From assembly GCA_016223135.1 (NCBI GenBank), contig JACRPQ010000007.1, positions 1 to 64,000 on the forward strand: DNA of 64,000 bases, in the 5' to 3' direction. Numbering within the stretch: position 1 is the first letter of the stretch; every line of letters begins with the position of its first letter. The notes under the pieces were generated by a model, which did no database searches, was not told the origin of the DNA, and was given only the letters and a program-made list of their open reading frames with translations. The position numbers and the translations under genes are program-made. Source of the stretch: Chloroflexota bacterium. GTDB lineage: Bacteria > Chloroflexota > Anaerolineae > Anaerolineales > Villigracilaceae. Below are positions 11,883-20,574 of this stretch, piece after piece.

Positions 11883-13559
11883 CTATCGGCTCCGAACTAA
11901 TGATGTAATCAACCCCCTGCCTTGATGGACGCGCCATAAAGCCGCACCGACGGCAGGCAGGCTAGCGGGAGGATAAACCAAATAACGCGGCGACCAGATT
12001 GGGTGGAATTTTTCCTTGAACGTGTGTAAACCTTGAAAATTGTACAAACGGTTCACGTTCTTATAGATATAACGCATGGCGCGCTCAATGACCGGATTGT
12101 CGGAATGCTCCCCCACCCCTGAGAGCGCGCTCAACCCCAAATTGAAGGCGGAAAAATTGTTTTCACGCGCCCACTGCAGCAGCGAGACAAACAGAAAATC
12201 CATCAGCCCGCTTTCTACATGCTGACGGTGGCGCATTAAATCCACAGCGGCTTCGCGAGTTTGACCTACCGAGACAATATTGGCAAATGCTTCGATAAAT
12301 CCCTCCCGGTCACGCACCAGCAGGATCGGACCGGTTTGAAGGTATGCCTCATTGAACCAGCCCAGGGAGAAGCGCATCTCAGACGTGCCGCGCGCAGACA
12401 GCCATTCATTGCTGATGGATTCGAGTTCCATCATCATGCGGGGCGAAAAGGGAGGCTGAATGACGTCCGCACGGTATCCAAGCCGTACCAGCTTGTTGTA
12501 ACTGTTGCGAAGCGGTTTGTTTTCGCTGCCTTCAAGCGTAAATGCGGACAACTCCACAACGGCTTCATTGCCAATCGCCAAAACGTTGAAACCAGCCGAT
12601 TTATACGTTTCAAGATAGGTCGGCGTGACTTGATAGAAGGCAGGCAGCCAATCATTTGGGGCGCAAAAGTCTTTGAACTGGGAAATGGCGGCGGCAAGGT
12701 CTTGCGGCGGACCGATGGGATCGCCAAGCGCCAGAGCCACCCGGCTGGCAGTCACATAGGAAATCAACGAGCCATTTACGCTGAAAAACAGATTCTTATC
12801 ATCCAACAAGGCATAACGGGCAAGCGGAGTCCGCCCAAAGGTGTTGACTATTGTCCATGCGCGCGCCCGCTCCGCGTCCGAGGGGAGGCGATGGTTCAAG
12901 ACAGGGCGAAGGAACATGAGCAAGGCATATCCCATTGTCACCGCCCCGACTAGATAGATGGAGTCGGCAAAGTATCTGCCAAAACCTGTGACGGGCTGAA
13001 TGCCCGGGTCATAAAACTCCACAAACATGATGACAGTCTGACGAAGCGCGCCCCAGAAGCCAAATTTAACGCTGTAATGACGATCGAGCAGATAGAAACC
13101 AAGCACTCCATATATCAGCGTAAAACCAAACGCAGCCAGGAGGGTCAGCAGCCCTTGACGCATGGACGGCAGATCGGAACGGGCATGAAAGTGCTTGCGC
13201 GTGAGCAGGAGGCAGGTCAGGACGAATGCCGAAAGAACGGTTTCCTCATAGTCCAGCCCTTTAAACAGATGGACGGGAATGGAAAGCCCCAGCGTGGCAA
13301 GGGTCAGCCACCAAGCAACTTGTTTCCTGCGCCATAAATTAACAGAAAGGAGAAGAAGGGCAAACCCTGCCAGCGCCGAGACGAGATGCCCGCCATGAAT
13401 AACCTGCAGAGGTAAATACTTTTCCAGCAGGCGCAGGCGTTCATGCAAAGCGGGCGTAATTGCCGAGAAAACATTGACCATGCCCATGACGGCTGTCAAC
13501 GCGGCAATGACATGCACCAGGTTTCGGTCAGAAAGCGAGAAGCGGCGCTTCAGTGACAT
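11883..13559 (-). CDS. MprF-like membrane protein with DUF2156 domain
   Basis: 558 residues. The first 240 or so hold about six to seven hydrophobic helices. The remainder is a soluble domain of the DUF2156 / lysylphosphatidylglycerol synthetase type (GNAT fold), with NSYNKLVRLGYRADV, VDLMRHRQHVESGLMDFLFV and YNFQGLHTFKEKFHPIWSPR. The C-terminal run KFHPxWxPRYLVYP is characteristic of MprF. MprF proteins add lysine or alanine to phosphatidylglycerol and flip it, but this one has fewer N-terminal helices than full-length MprF, so flippase activity is doubtful. It is convergent with thrB. The family call is firm and the substrate is inferred. Confidence 0.82.
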   Translation of the reverse strand: MSLKRRFSLSDRNLVHVIAALTAVMGMVNVFSAITPALHERLRLLEKYLPLQVIHGGHLVSALAGFALLLLSVNLWRRKQVAWWLTLATLGLSIPVHLFKGLDYEETVLSAFVLTCLLLTRKHFHARSDLPSMRQGLLTLLAAFGFTLIYGVLGFYLLDRHYSVKFGFWGALRQTVIMFVEFYDPGIQPVTGFGRYFADSIYLVGAVTMGYALLMFLRPVLNHRLPSDAERARAWTIVNTFGRTPLARYALLDDKNLFFSVNGSLISYVTASRVALALGDPIGPPQDLAAAISQFKDFCAPNDWLPAFYQVTPTYLETYKSAGFNVLAIGNEAVVELSAFTLEGSENKPLRNSYNKLVRLGYRADVIQPPFSPRMMMELESISNEWLSARGTSEMRFSLGWFNEAYLQTGPILLVRDREGFIEAFANIVSVGQTREAAVDLMRHRQHVESGLMDFLFVSLLQWARENNFSAFNLGLSALSGVGEHSDNPVIERAMRYIYKNVNRLYNFQGLHTFKEKFHPIWSPRYLVYPPASLPAVGAALWRVHQGRGLITSLVRSR

Positions 13560-13668
13560 ACTTAACCTGAATTCGGGATAAGGCTTTTGACGCAGCGGGT
13601 TCGAGAGCAGAATCAGCCTTCGGGACGTTTATCCCGAACTGACGTTACTTACAAAAAGGTAACTGCTC

Positions 13669-13766
13669 AGACCCTAAAGGTCTTGCCCGCCAAATAAAAT
13701 CCAAGATTGGCAGGAAACTCATGTTGGGGACATATTTTCGACTGCAAAGTTAGACCTTTAGGGTCT
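13669..13766. repeat. Inverted pair of a 15-base palindromic word
   Basis: AGACCCTAAAGGTCT at 13669-13683 and its exact reverse complement at 13752-13766 lie in the gap between dcd and the MprF-like gene. Each arm is itself nearly palindromic. A related word occurs at 22786-22800, before the amidase gene. One arm of the CCTTCGGGACGTT family lies just upstream at 13618-13630. Confidence 0.7.
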
Positions 13767-13783
13767 ACGTAGATGCCCAAAGG

Positions 13784-14338
13784 CTACAACTTCGGCAGCA
13801 CAATGGACTGCTGCTTCTGATACTTGCCCTTCTTATCGGCATAGGAGATTTCACACTCCTCGTCCGCCTCAAAGAAGAGAACCTGGGCGATGCCCTCGTT
13901 GGCGTAAATCTTTGCCGGCAGCGGCGTGGTGTTGGAAATTTCGAGCGTGACAAAGCCTTCCCATTCAGGCTCGAACGGCGTGACGTTCACAATGATGCCG
14001 CAGCGCGCATACGTGGACTTGCCGAGGCAGACCGTCAGCACCTTGCGCGGAATGCGAAAGTATTCCACCGTGCGCGCCAGCGCGAACGAGTTGGGCGGAA
14101 TGACGCACACCTCGCCCTTGAAATCCACCATGGATTTGGGGTCGAAGTTCTTCGGGTCCACGACGGCGGAATAGACGTTGGTGAAAATCTTGAACTCGTC
14201 CGCCACGCGGATGTCGTAGCCGTAGGACGAGACACCGTAGGAAATTACGCCGTCTCGCACCTGACTATCCACAAACGGCTCGATCATTTTGTGTTCCAAC
14301 GCCATTTTGCGAATCCAGTGATCGGGTTTGAGTCCCAT
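13784..14338 (-). CDS. dcd: dCTP deaminase
   Basis: Converts dCTP to dUTP for thymidylate synthesis in the cytoplasm. 184 residues, a normal length. The segment SSYGYDIRV, the [18 protein letters not shown] strand and [17 protein letters not shown] (with the catalytic Glu region) match the dUTPase-like trimer family. The C-terminal [14 protein letters not shown] is the nucleotide-covering tail. AAGGAG lies before the ATG. Whether it is mono- or bifunctional (dCTP deaminase/dUTPase) cannot be read with confidence. Confidence 0.93.
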   Translation of the reverse strand: MGLKPDHWIRKMALEHKMIEPFVDSQVRDGVISYGVSSYGYDIRVADEFKIFTNVYSAVVDPKNFDPKSMVDFKGEVCVIPPNSFALARTVEYFRIPRKVLTVCLGKSTYARCGIIVNVTPFEPEWEGFVTLEISNTTPLPAKIYANEGIAQVLFFEADEECEISYADKKGKYQKQQSIVLPKL

Positions 14339-14347
14339 GCTTTCTCC

Positions 14348-15277
14348 TTATTTCACGATAATTACGACTTGCGTCAATTTGCCCGATTGTACTTCAGCCC
14401 AGCGTTCATAGATTTTTCCGCCATAGACAAACGCGATGCGATAGCGGTTCGCTCTCAAAGCCAAGCCGGCGTTTTCTTCCATCGTTGAAAATTTCTCCTC
14501 GTAGGTCTTGATGAAATACGCTTCGTCATCGGATCGGATGGTAATCTCTGCCCGCCGCGGCTTGCCGCTTTCATCCACCACCGAAATCGCCAGCGCGCCC
14601 TCGCCTGCCGGCGGCATGAGCCACAATTCCGGGTTCAACGTCGAGAAGTAGTCCTCCACACTGCCGCGCCGCACTTCAAAATGCAGGTGACTGCCGTCCG
14701 CGCTGCCCGTCAACCCCACTTCGCCAATTTTTTCGCCAGCCGCCACCTGCCTGCCTGCCTGTACGTTCACCACCGATAAATGAGCGTATAACGTGAAGAA
14801 ACCATCGGAATGACGAATGACGACAATGTTCCCGTAAAAATTTTTCCATGGGCTATACACCGCTTCTTCGTCTGGACCTGCGAAAACGACCCAGCCATCC
14901 GCCGCAGCGTGGACAGGGGTGCCTGTCGCATTGACGAACTCCACGCCGTGATGCGGCTCACGCAAGCCGTTTTGAGTGGAGCCGTAACGATAGGCGGCTT
15001 CCACGAAGGGATTGCCGGGCGGCAAAATGGGATTCTGAAAGAGGAAATGTCCCTCGGTGACGCAAAACTCCGCGACAAGAGGATTGCATTGAATAAGGGT
15101 TGCGGTTGGCGAAGGGAGAAGCGCCGTCGGCGTGACGGGCGGCGGCGTGACAGACGGGAACGCAAGCGTCGCCGGCGGCGTGGAAGTGGGAAGGGGCGGC
15201 GTTTCAGCGGCAACAGGCGTCACAGCAGGCGCGCAGGAGGCAAGAGCAAATACGAGAAAGAGCCAAATCCGCTTCAT
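14348..15277 (-). CDS. M23 (LytM-type) metallopeptidase lipoprotein
   Basis: 309 residues. The N-terminal signal ends in a lipobox LASC near residue 14, followed by a Thr/Pro-rich linker to about residue 60, so it is probably a membrane-anchored extracytoplasmic protein. Residues 100-215 are a LytM/M23 domain with HHGVEF, LYAHLS and GSHLHFEVR. The first motif has Glu where the usual zinc ligand is Asp (HxxxD). The last 80 residues look like a beta domain. M23 enzymes cut peptidoglycan cross-links, and inactive members act as activators. It sits nine bases upstream of dcd on the same strand. There is no clear Shine-Dalgarno. Confidence 0.85.
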   Translation of the reverse strand: MKRIWLFLVFALASCAPAVTPVAAETPPLPTSTPPATLAFPSVTPPPVTPTALLPSPTATLIQCNPLVAEFCVTEGHFLFQNPILPPGNPFVEAAYRYGSTQNGLREPHHGVEFVNATGTPVHAAADGWVVFAGPDEEAVYSPWKNFYGNIVVIRHSDGFFTLYAHLSVVNVQAGRQVAAGEKIGEVGLTGSADGSHLHFEVRRGSVEDYFSTLNPELWLMPPAGEGALAISVVDESGKPRRAEITIRSDDEAYFIKTYEEKFSTMEENAGLALRANRYRIAFVYGGKIYERWAEVQSGKLTQVVIIVK

Positions 15278-15333
15278 AAAGACACTGTTGAGACCCTTCC
15301 AAAGAAATTCACTGCAGAGACGCCGAAAACGCA

Positions 15334-15359
15334 GTAGCGCGACATTAATGTCGCGCTAC
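15334..15359. repeat. Perfect 26-base palindrome
   Basis: GTAGCGCGACATT followed by its exact complement, in the gap between the M23 gene and the formimidoyltransferase-cyclodeaminase gene. It is followed by a word (15370-15410) rich in CTTCGTT/CGCGATGACA. A related GTCGCGCTAT lies at 28529-28538. Confidence 0.7.
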
Positions 15360-15412
15360 AATGCCTGAATATTGCTTCGTCGTTCACTTCGTTCGCTCCT
15401 CGCGATGACAGG

Positions 15413-16948
15413 CTACATCCCCCCGCGTTCCTTCATCGCCTTGCGGATTTCCTTTTCCAGGGTATCAGCCTTCTCCTCCAATTCCACAAGTTCCTTCAAC
15501 ATCTTCTCGCCTGCTGATTTGTCTTCGAGTGAGTTGAGGTTGATGCGCACGTTGTATCCGGCGGCGGTCAGCGCGGCGCGCGCCATGGCAAAACCCGACA
15601 TGGCATCGCTGATGGCGTTGAGGTTGCCGCGCCGGGCGCATTTGATCGCCAGTTCCATCACCTTCACCGAGTCGCTTGCCACGTGCAGCGGAACGCGCGC
15701 GGCGTTCAGCGTGGCGTTGATGATGGCAGCGCTGCGCGCGGTTTGTTGTTCCTCGGTCTCTTTGGGGAGTTTGAAGGTGCCCATCAGCGCCTCGAAGGCG
15801 GAGGCGTCGTCGTCCACGGCGTGCGTGAGTTCCTTGCGCAGGTTCTCCGCCATCACGCGAATCGCCTGCATTTCCGCCTCCACTTCGGCGTATTTCTTTT
15901 TGCCAATCGTCAATCCAGCCACCATGGAGACCAGCGCGGCGCCCATCGCAGCAGCATAGGCGGCGGCAGAGCCGCCGCCCGGAGTCGGCGTCGGGGAGGC
16001 TAATTCTTCAATGAACGAGGGGGAGGTAGCGGCGGAGTCCGAAGCGGCGGCGGAGGAGGCAGAGTAGAGTCTGGATTCGAGAATCTGTTCTTTTTGGAAT
16101 CCGTCCAGTTGGGTGTACCAGACCGCCGCATCCACCAGCGCATCCTGCGGAATCAGCCCGACCAGTTCGCTGTGATGGATGCCGACGCCGTAACGTTCGG
16201 CTTCCCGGCGGACGAATTCGACGACGCGGGCAAGGGGCGTTTCGTGAAAGTTGGTGAGGTTCATGGAGACTTGGGCGCGTCCTTCCACGAGAAGCCCCAA
16301 CGCCTTGACGTAGCGCAGTCCGCCCGAAGAGTGACGCACTGCTTTGGCGATTTTTTTGGCGATTTCCACGTCGCTGGTGGTGAGGTAGATGTTGTAGGCG
16401 ATGAGCGGGTTGCGCGCGCCAATGACGGTTGCCCCGGCTTTCGGCAGTTTGCTGGGACCGAAATCGGGTTTGCGCTCGGGGTTGGTTTCGATTTCGCTTT
16501 TGAGCGCTTCGTATTGTCCGCGGCGGATGTTTTCGAGGTTGACGCGGTCGGGACGCGTTGCCGCCGCTTCGTACAAATAGACGGGGATGCCGAGTTCCTC
16601 GCCCACGCGTTGACCCAAGCGGCGGGCAATCTCCACGCATTCCTGCATGGATACGCCGCTCAACGGGACGAAGGGACATACGTCTGTGGCGCCGATGCGG
16701 GGGTGTTCGCCGGTGTGCTGGTCGAGGTTAATCAGTTCGGCGGCGGTGCGGATGGCGCGGAAGGCGGCTTCTTCCACTGCAAGCGGCGGACCGGCAAAGG
16801 TCAGCACGGTGCGGTTGTGGTCGAGGTCGGAGGAGCGGTCGAGGAATTTGACTTCGGGGACCGACTGGATGGCGGCGGCAATTTGGTCTATCACTTCGGG
16901 ACGCCGCGCTTCGGAAAAGTTAGGGATGCATTCGATGAGGGGGGGCAT
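15413..16948 (-). CDS. Fused glutamate formimidoyltransferase / formimidoyl-THF cyclodeaminase
   Basis: 511 residues from the ATG at 16946-16948, which gives MPPLIECIPNFSEARRPEV, the family N-terminus. An open frame extends 54 codons upstream but only through tandem repeats. Residues 1-300 are the formimidoyltransferase (NFSE, HPRIGATDVCPFVPL, HHSELVGLIPQ). About 315-511 is the helical cyclodeaminase domain (SPTPTPGGGSAAAYAAAMGAALVSMVAGLTIG). The protein moves a formimino group from formiminoglutamate to THF and releases ammonia, giving methenyl-THF. It is the bacterial counterpart of the animal FTCD fusion. With formate-THF ligase 1.2 kb away, the area favours folate one-carbon chemistry. 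No other histidine-degradation gene is in view. Confidence 0.92.
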   Translation of the reverse strand: MPPLIECIPNFSEARRPEVIDQIAAAIQSVPEVKFLDRSSDLDHNRTVLTFAGPPLAVEEAAFRAIRTAAELINLDQHTGEHPRIGATDVCPFVPLSGVSMQECVEIARRLGQRVGEELGIPVYLYEAAATRPDRVNLENIRRGQYEALKSEIETNPERKPDFGPSKLPKAGATVIGARNPLIAYNIYLTTSDVEIAKKIAKAVRHSSGGLRYVKALGLLVEGRAQVSMNLTNFHETPLARVVEFVRREAERYGVGIHHSELVGLIPQDALVDAAVWYTQLDGFQKEQILESRLYSASSAAASDSAATSPSFIEELASPTPTPGGGSAAAYAAAMGAALVSMVAGLTIGKKKYAEVEAEMQAIRVMAENLRKELTHAVDDDASAFEALMGTFKLPKETEEQQTARSAAIINATLNAARVPLHVASDSVKVMELAIKCARRGNLNAISDAMSGFAMARAALTAAGYNVRINLNSLEDKSAGEKMLKELVELEEKADTLEKEIRKAMKERGGM

Positions 16949-17060
16949 GAGTCTGATAGCCTTGTAGTTTGGGAGTCTGATAGTCGGGAGTCTGGTAGTC
17001 TGATAGTCTGAGAGTCTGATAGTCTGAGCCTGATAGTCGGGAGTCTGATAACTGATAACT
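16949..17060. repeat. Tandem word repeat, GTCTGATAG units
   Basis: Irregular tandem copies of GTCTGATAG/AGTCTGATAGTC fill most of the gap between two divergent genes. The same word recurs inside uvrA at 61628-61738. Confidence 0.8.
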
Positions 17061-17141
17061 CGATCTTTCGGGTTGGCGAGGGCAATTATACGAGAGAAAG
17101 CGGGAAACAAGAAAAGCCGGTTTTATGGGTAAAATAGGACC

Positions 17142-17981
17142 ATGTCTGAATTGGCGCTGTTGAAATTGGGAGGGTCGCTTATTACCGATAAGACCCAGCC
17201 TTATACGCCCCGTCTGGAAGTGATGGATGACCTTGCGCGGCAAATCAAAAGCGCGCTTCAAGCCCGCCCGGACCTGCGCTTGATCATCGGGCATGGCGCC
17301 GGGTCGTTTGGTCATGTGCCAGCCAGGGCGTACCGCACGCGCGACGGGCTTCCGCCCCGCGCCACTCCCCTCACCCACCGCGAGCGCGATGAAAGCGAGG
17401 GCAATTACTGGAAAGGGTTTGCGGAGGTCTGGTATCAGGCTTCGGCGTTGAACTGGCTGGTGACGCAGGCGCTCCATAAGGCGGGAATCTCCGCGCTGTC
17501 GCTTTCGCCGGCGTCCAGCGTCATTGCCAGCAATGGTCAGGTGATGATATGGGAGATGACGCCTTTACAGATGGCGCTTTCGGCGGGGATTGTGCCGGTC
17601 ATTCATGGAGATGTGGTCTTCGATGAGGTTCGCGGCGGAACGATTCTTTCGACCGAGGACCTGTTCAGCCACTTGACGCACGCCCTCCGCCCGGACCGCA
17701 TCCTGCTGGCTGGGCTGGAAGAGGGGGTTTGGGCGGATTTCCCTGCGCGGACGAAAAAAATCGAGCGCATTACGCCCGCCTCCTTCGATGAAGTCAGCGC
17801 GGGGGTGGGCAAAGCCGCAGGCGCCGATGTGACCGGCGGCATGGAATCCAAGGTCAGGCAGATGCTGGAATTGGTGCAAACATCGCCGGGGCTGACGGTG
17901 CAAATCTTTTCGGGGGCGGAGGCTGGCAGCCTGGCGCGGGCGTTGAGCGGCGAATTGGTCGGGACGCTCGTCACAGCATGA
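17142..17981 (+). CDS. Isopentenyl phosphate kinase
   Basis: Amino-acid-kinase-fold enzyme of 279 residues that phosphorylates isopentenyl phosphate to IPP. LKLGGSLITDK (residues 7-17) and IIGHGAGSFGH (48-58) are the ATP- and substrate-binding motifs of the archaeal-type enzyme, and the His of this motif separates it from glutamate or fosfomycin kinases. STEDLFSHLTHALRPDRILLAG and GADVTGGMESKV fit the C-terminal lobe. It is divergent from the cyclodeaminase gene. TAAAAT at 17130-17135 lies six bases before the ATG and there is no usable Shine-Dalgarno. In Chloroflexota this enzyme works with phosphomevalonate decarboxylase in an alternative mevalonate route. Confidence 0.88.
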   Translation: MSELALLKLGGSLITDKTQPYTPRLEVMDDLARQIKSALQARPDLRLIIGHGAGSFGHVPARAYRTRDGLPPRATPLTHRERDESEGNYWKGFAEVWYQASALNWLVTQALHKAGISALSLSPASSVIASNGQVMIWEMTPLQMALSAGIVPVIHGDVVFDEVRGGTILSTEDLFSHLTHALRPDRILLAGLEEGVWADFPARTKKIERITPASFDEVSAGVGKAAGADVTGGMESKVRQMLELVQTSPGLTVQIFSGAEAGSLARALSGELVGTLVTA

Positions 17982-18158
17982 GGGGAAATTCGGCTGAGGA
18001 GGTGAAGCAGGCTCCGGCGGAGTCGGAAGCGGAGCGCCATCTTTGAGGTGACAAAAACGTGACGGAAATCCATTGCCTTTTCGGTGAAAATTTTCGATAA
18101 TAACCTGGCATTTTAGAAAACTTGACTTCACTCATTCCACATCCATAAAGGAGAAGAT

Positions 18159-20165
18159 ATGGCAACCCGCAAAGCGCCCGCCAAAAAGACCGTCAAAGCA
18201 TCAAAAAAGGCTGTGAAGCCAACCCCCAAGGGGAAAAAAACCGTCGTTCGAAAAGCGGCTCCCAAGTTTCCGTTCAAACCCACCAAGCTGAAACTCGTGC
18301 GCCCCGTCCCTTCGGATATTGAGATTGCGCAAGCCGCCAAACTCAAACCCATTCTGCAAATTGCGGAGGAGTTGGGAATCAAAGAGAGCGAACTCGAACT
18401 GTTCGGACCTTACAAGGCAAAAATCAAACTGGAGATTCTCGACCGCATCGGCAAGCGCAAGGACGGCAAGTATATTGACGTGACCGCCATCACGCCCACG
18501 CCGCTGGGCGAAGGCAAGACGACCACGACAGTTGGTCTCAGCCAGGCGCTGGGCGCGCATCTCGGCAAGAAGGTGATGACCGTCATCCGCCAGCCCTCGC
18601 AGGGACCGACCTTCGGCATCAAGGGCGGCGCGGCGGGCGGCGGCTACAGCCAGATCATCCCGATGGAGGATTTCAACCTGCACCTGACGGGCGACATCCA
18701 CGCCATCACTGCCGCGCACAACCTGTGCGCCGCCGCGCTGGATGTGCGCATCATGCACGAGGCAAACACGCCCGATGACAACAAACTCTTCGACGCCCTC
18801 TGCCCGCCCAATAAAAATGGCGAACGCAAATTCTCGCCGACGATGCTCCGCCGCCTGAAGAAACTCGGCATTGACAAAACCGATCCCAACGACTTGACGC
18901 CCGAAGAACGCCGCCGCTTCGCCCGCCTCGATATGGACTACAGCGGAGTGCAGTGGCGCCGCGTGATTGACATCAATGACCGAATGCTGCGCGAAATCAC
19001 TGTCGGGCAGGGCAAGGAGGAAGCGGGCTTCGAGCATAAATCGGGCTACGACATCACCGTCGCTTCTGAACTTATGGCAATTCTTGCCCTCACCACCAGC
19101 CTGGAAGACATGCGCGAGCGCATCGGGCGCATGGTGGTGGCGGTCAACCGTCAGGGCGAACCCATCACCGCCGAAGACTTGGGCGTGGCAGGCGCGATGA
19201 CCGTCCTCATGAAAGACGCCATCAAACCCAACTTGATGCAGACCCTCGAAGGCACGCCCGCCATTGTTCACGCCGGACCGTTCGCCAACATCGCGCATGG
19301 CAACAGTTCCATCATCGCCGACAAGATTGCGCTCAAACTCGCCGATTACGTCGTCACCGAATCGGGCTTCGGCGCGGATATTGGCATGGAAAAATTCATG
19401 GACATCAAGTGCCGCTATTCGGGTCTCATCCCGCATGTGGTGGTGCTGGTCGCCACCGTCCGCGCGCTGAAGATGCACGGCGGCGGTCCGAAGGTGGTGG
19501 CGGGCAAACCCCTTGCCCATGAGTACACCGAAGAGAACCTCGACCTGCTCCGCAAGGGTCTGCCCAACCTGATTCAGCACATCGAGAATGCCCGCAAGTT
19601 CGGCGTCAATGTGGTGGTGGCGGTCAACTCGTTTGCCACCGACACGCCCGCCGAACTGGAACTCATCCGCCAGGCGGCGATCGAAGCCGGCGCGGTGGAC
19701 GCGGTCGTTTCCACGCACTGGATGGACGGCGGCAAGGGCGCGGTCAAGCTTGCCGAGGCGGTGGTTAGAGCCTGCGAGATGCCCAGCAACTTCCGCTTCT
19801 TGTATGACCTCGAACTGCCCATCAAGGATAAAATCGAGATCATCGCCCGCGAAATCTACCGCGCCGACGGCGTGGACTACACCCCCGAAGCCGAAGCCAA
19901 GATCGAGCAGTTCACCAAACTCGGCTTTGCCAACCTGCCCTTGTGCATGGCGAAGACCCATCTCTCCTTCACCGACAAGGCGGAAGTCAAAGGCGCGCCG
20001 CGCGGTTTCCGCGTGACCATCAGCGATATTCGCGCCAGCGTGGGAGCGGGCTTCCTCTATCCGCTGCTTGGCACGATGCGCACCATGCCCGGTCTGCCCA
20101 CTCGTCCCGTGTTCTACGATGTGGACGTGGATTTGAAGACGGGCAAGGTGGTGGGGTTGTTCTAA
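18159..20165 (+). CDS. fhs: Formate-tetrahydrofolate ligase with basic N-terminal tail
   Basis: ATP-dependent ligation of formate to THF giving 10-formyl-THF. 668 residues against about 560 usual. [14 protein letters not shown] (about residue 118) is the P-loop, and [20 protein letters not shown] and [12 protein letters not shown] are highly conserved. The extra length comes from an N-terminal tail of about 45 residues made of Lys, Ala, Pro and Thr, resembling a histone H1 tail, and an internal segment around residues 205-255 also seen in longer homologues. The start is set by AAAGGAG six bases before the ATG. It ends at a strong terminator. Confidence 0.96.
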   Translation: MATRKAPAKKTVKASKKAVKPTPKGKKTVVRKAAPKFPFKPTKLKLVRPVPSDIEIAQAAKLKPILQIAEELGIKESELELFGPYKAKIKLEILDRIGKRKDGKYIDVTAITPTPLGEGKTTTTVGLSQALGAHLGKKVMTVIRQPSQGPTFGIKGGAAGGGYSQIIPMEDFNLHLTGDIHAITAAHNLCAAALDVRIMHEANTPDDNKLFDALCPPNKNGERKFSPTMLRRLKKLGIDKTDPNDLTPEERRRFARLDMDYSGVQWRRVIDINDRMLREITVGQGKEEAGFEHKSGYDITVASELMAILALTTSLEDMRERIGRMVVAVNRQGEPITAEDLGVAGAMTVLMKDAIKPNLMQTLEGTPAIVHAGPFANIAHGNSSIIADKIALKLADYVVTESGFGADIGMEKFMDIKCRYSGLIPHVVVLVATVRALKMHGGGPKVVAGKPLAHEYTEENLDLLRKGLPNLIQHIENARKFGVNVVVAVNSFATDTPAELELIRQAAIEAGAVDAVVSTHWMDGGKGAVKLAEAVVRACEMPSNFRFLYDLELPIKDKIEIIAREIYRADGVDYTPEAEAKIEQFTKLGFANLPLCMAKTHLSFTDKAEVKGAPRGFRVTISDIRASVGAGFLYPLLGTMRTMPGLPTRPVFYDVDVDLKTGKVVGLF

Positions 20166-20174
20166 TCCCCGTTA

Positions 20175-20450
20175 TCAAAAAGACCCCAAAGGAACCTTGC
20201 CTTTGGGGTCTTTTTTTGTCTTGGTTGCGCTGCCAGCCCCTTTCGTTTTCTCTTCTTCGCGGATGCGGGCTTTTTCCGCTGCGCTCAAGGCGGGGTTCTG
20301 TAAGATCGCTTCCAGCGCGGCTTTGCTTTGCAGGTAGTTTTGTATCTTTGCCTGTTCGCGCGCCGCTTGCATCGCCGCGTTCTTGGCGGCGGCTTCGGCG
20401 CGGACCCGTTCCGCCTGGGCGCGTTCTTCGTCTCGACAGGCTCGACGCAT
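20175..20450 (-). CDS. Doubtful small Ala/Glu/Arg-rich ORF
   Basis: A 91-codon frame from the ATG at 20448-20450 would encode a charged helical peptide (many Ala, Glu, Lys and Arg) with no recognised domain. Against it: its last codons overlap the fhs terminator, there is no Shine-Dalgarno, and its upstream part (20428-20520) consists of words related to the TCGACAGGCT palindrome family. It may be the remnant of a gene or a chance frame. I give it only so that the stretch is not left blank. Confidence 0.3.
   Translation of the reverse strand: MRRACRDEERAQAERVRAEAAAKNAAMQAAREQAKIQNYLQSKAALEAILQNPALSAAEKARIREEEKTKGAGSATKTKKDPKGKVPLGSF
20177..20217 (+). terminator. Terminator of fhs
   Basis: AAAAAGACCCCAAAGG and CCTTTGGGGTCT form a 16-base stem, followed by a run of seven T. 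It begins 12 bases after the fhs stop. Confidence 0.9.
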
Positions 20451-20574
20451 CGCTTCTTCGCGGCGGCGTTTGGCGGCGAGGACCAGTCCGGTGGTGTCGA
20501 CAGGCTTAACTACGGCGCAACTCAAGTTCCCTTTTTCATGGATACGCACAGTTGCCAACGTAAGAATTGAGAGG

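Noticed and set aside
16949-17060. Tandem GTCTGATAG words considered as a CRISPR array
   Set aside because: Units are short, irregular and without unique spacers of constant length, and no cas gene is in the window.
18201-19961. 586-codon frame antisense to fhs, rich in His, Gly, Val and Asp
   Set aside because: Long antisense frames are expected opposite GC-rich genes. Its composition mirrors the fhs codons and the plus-strand gene is certain.
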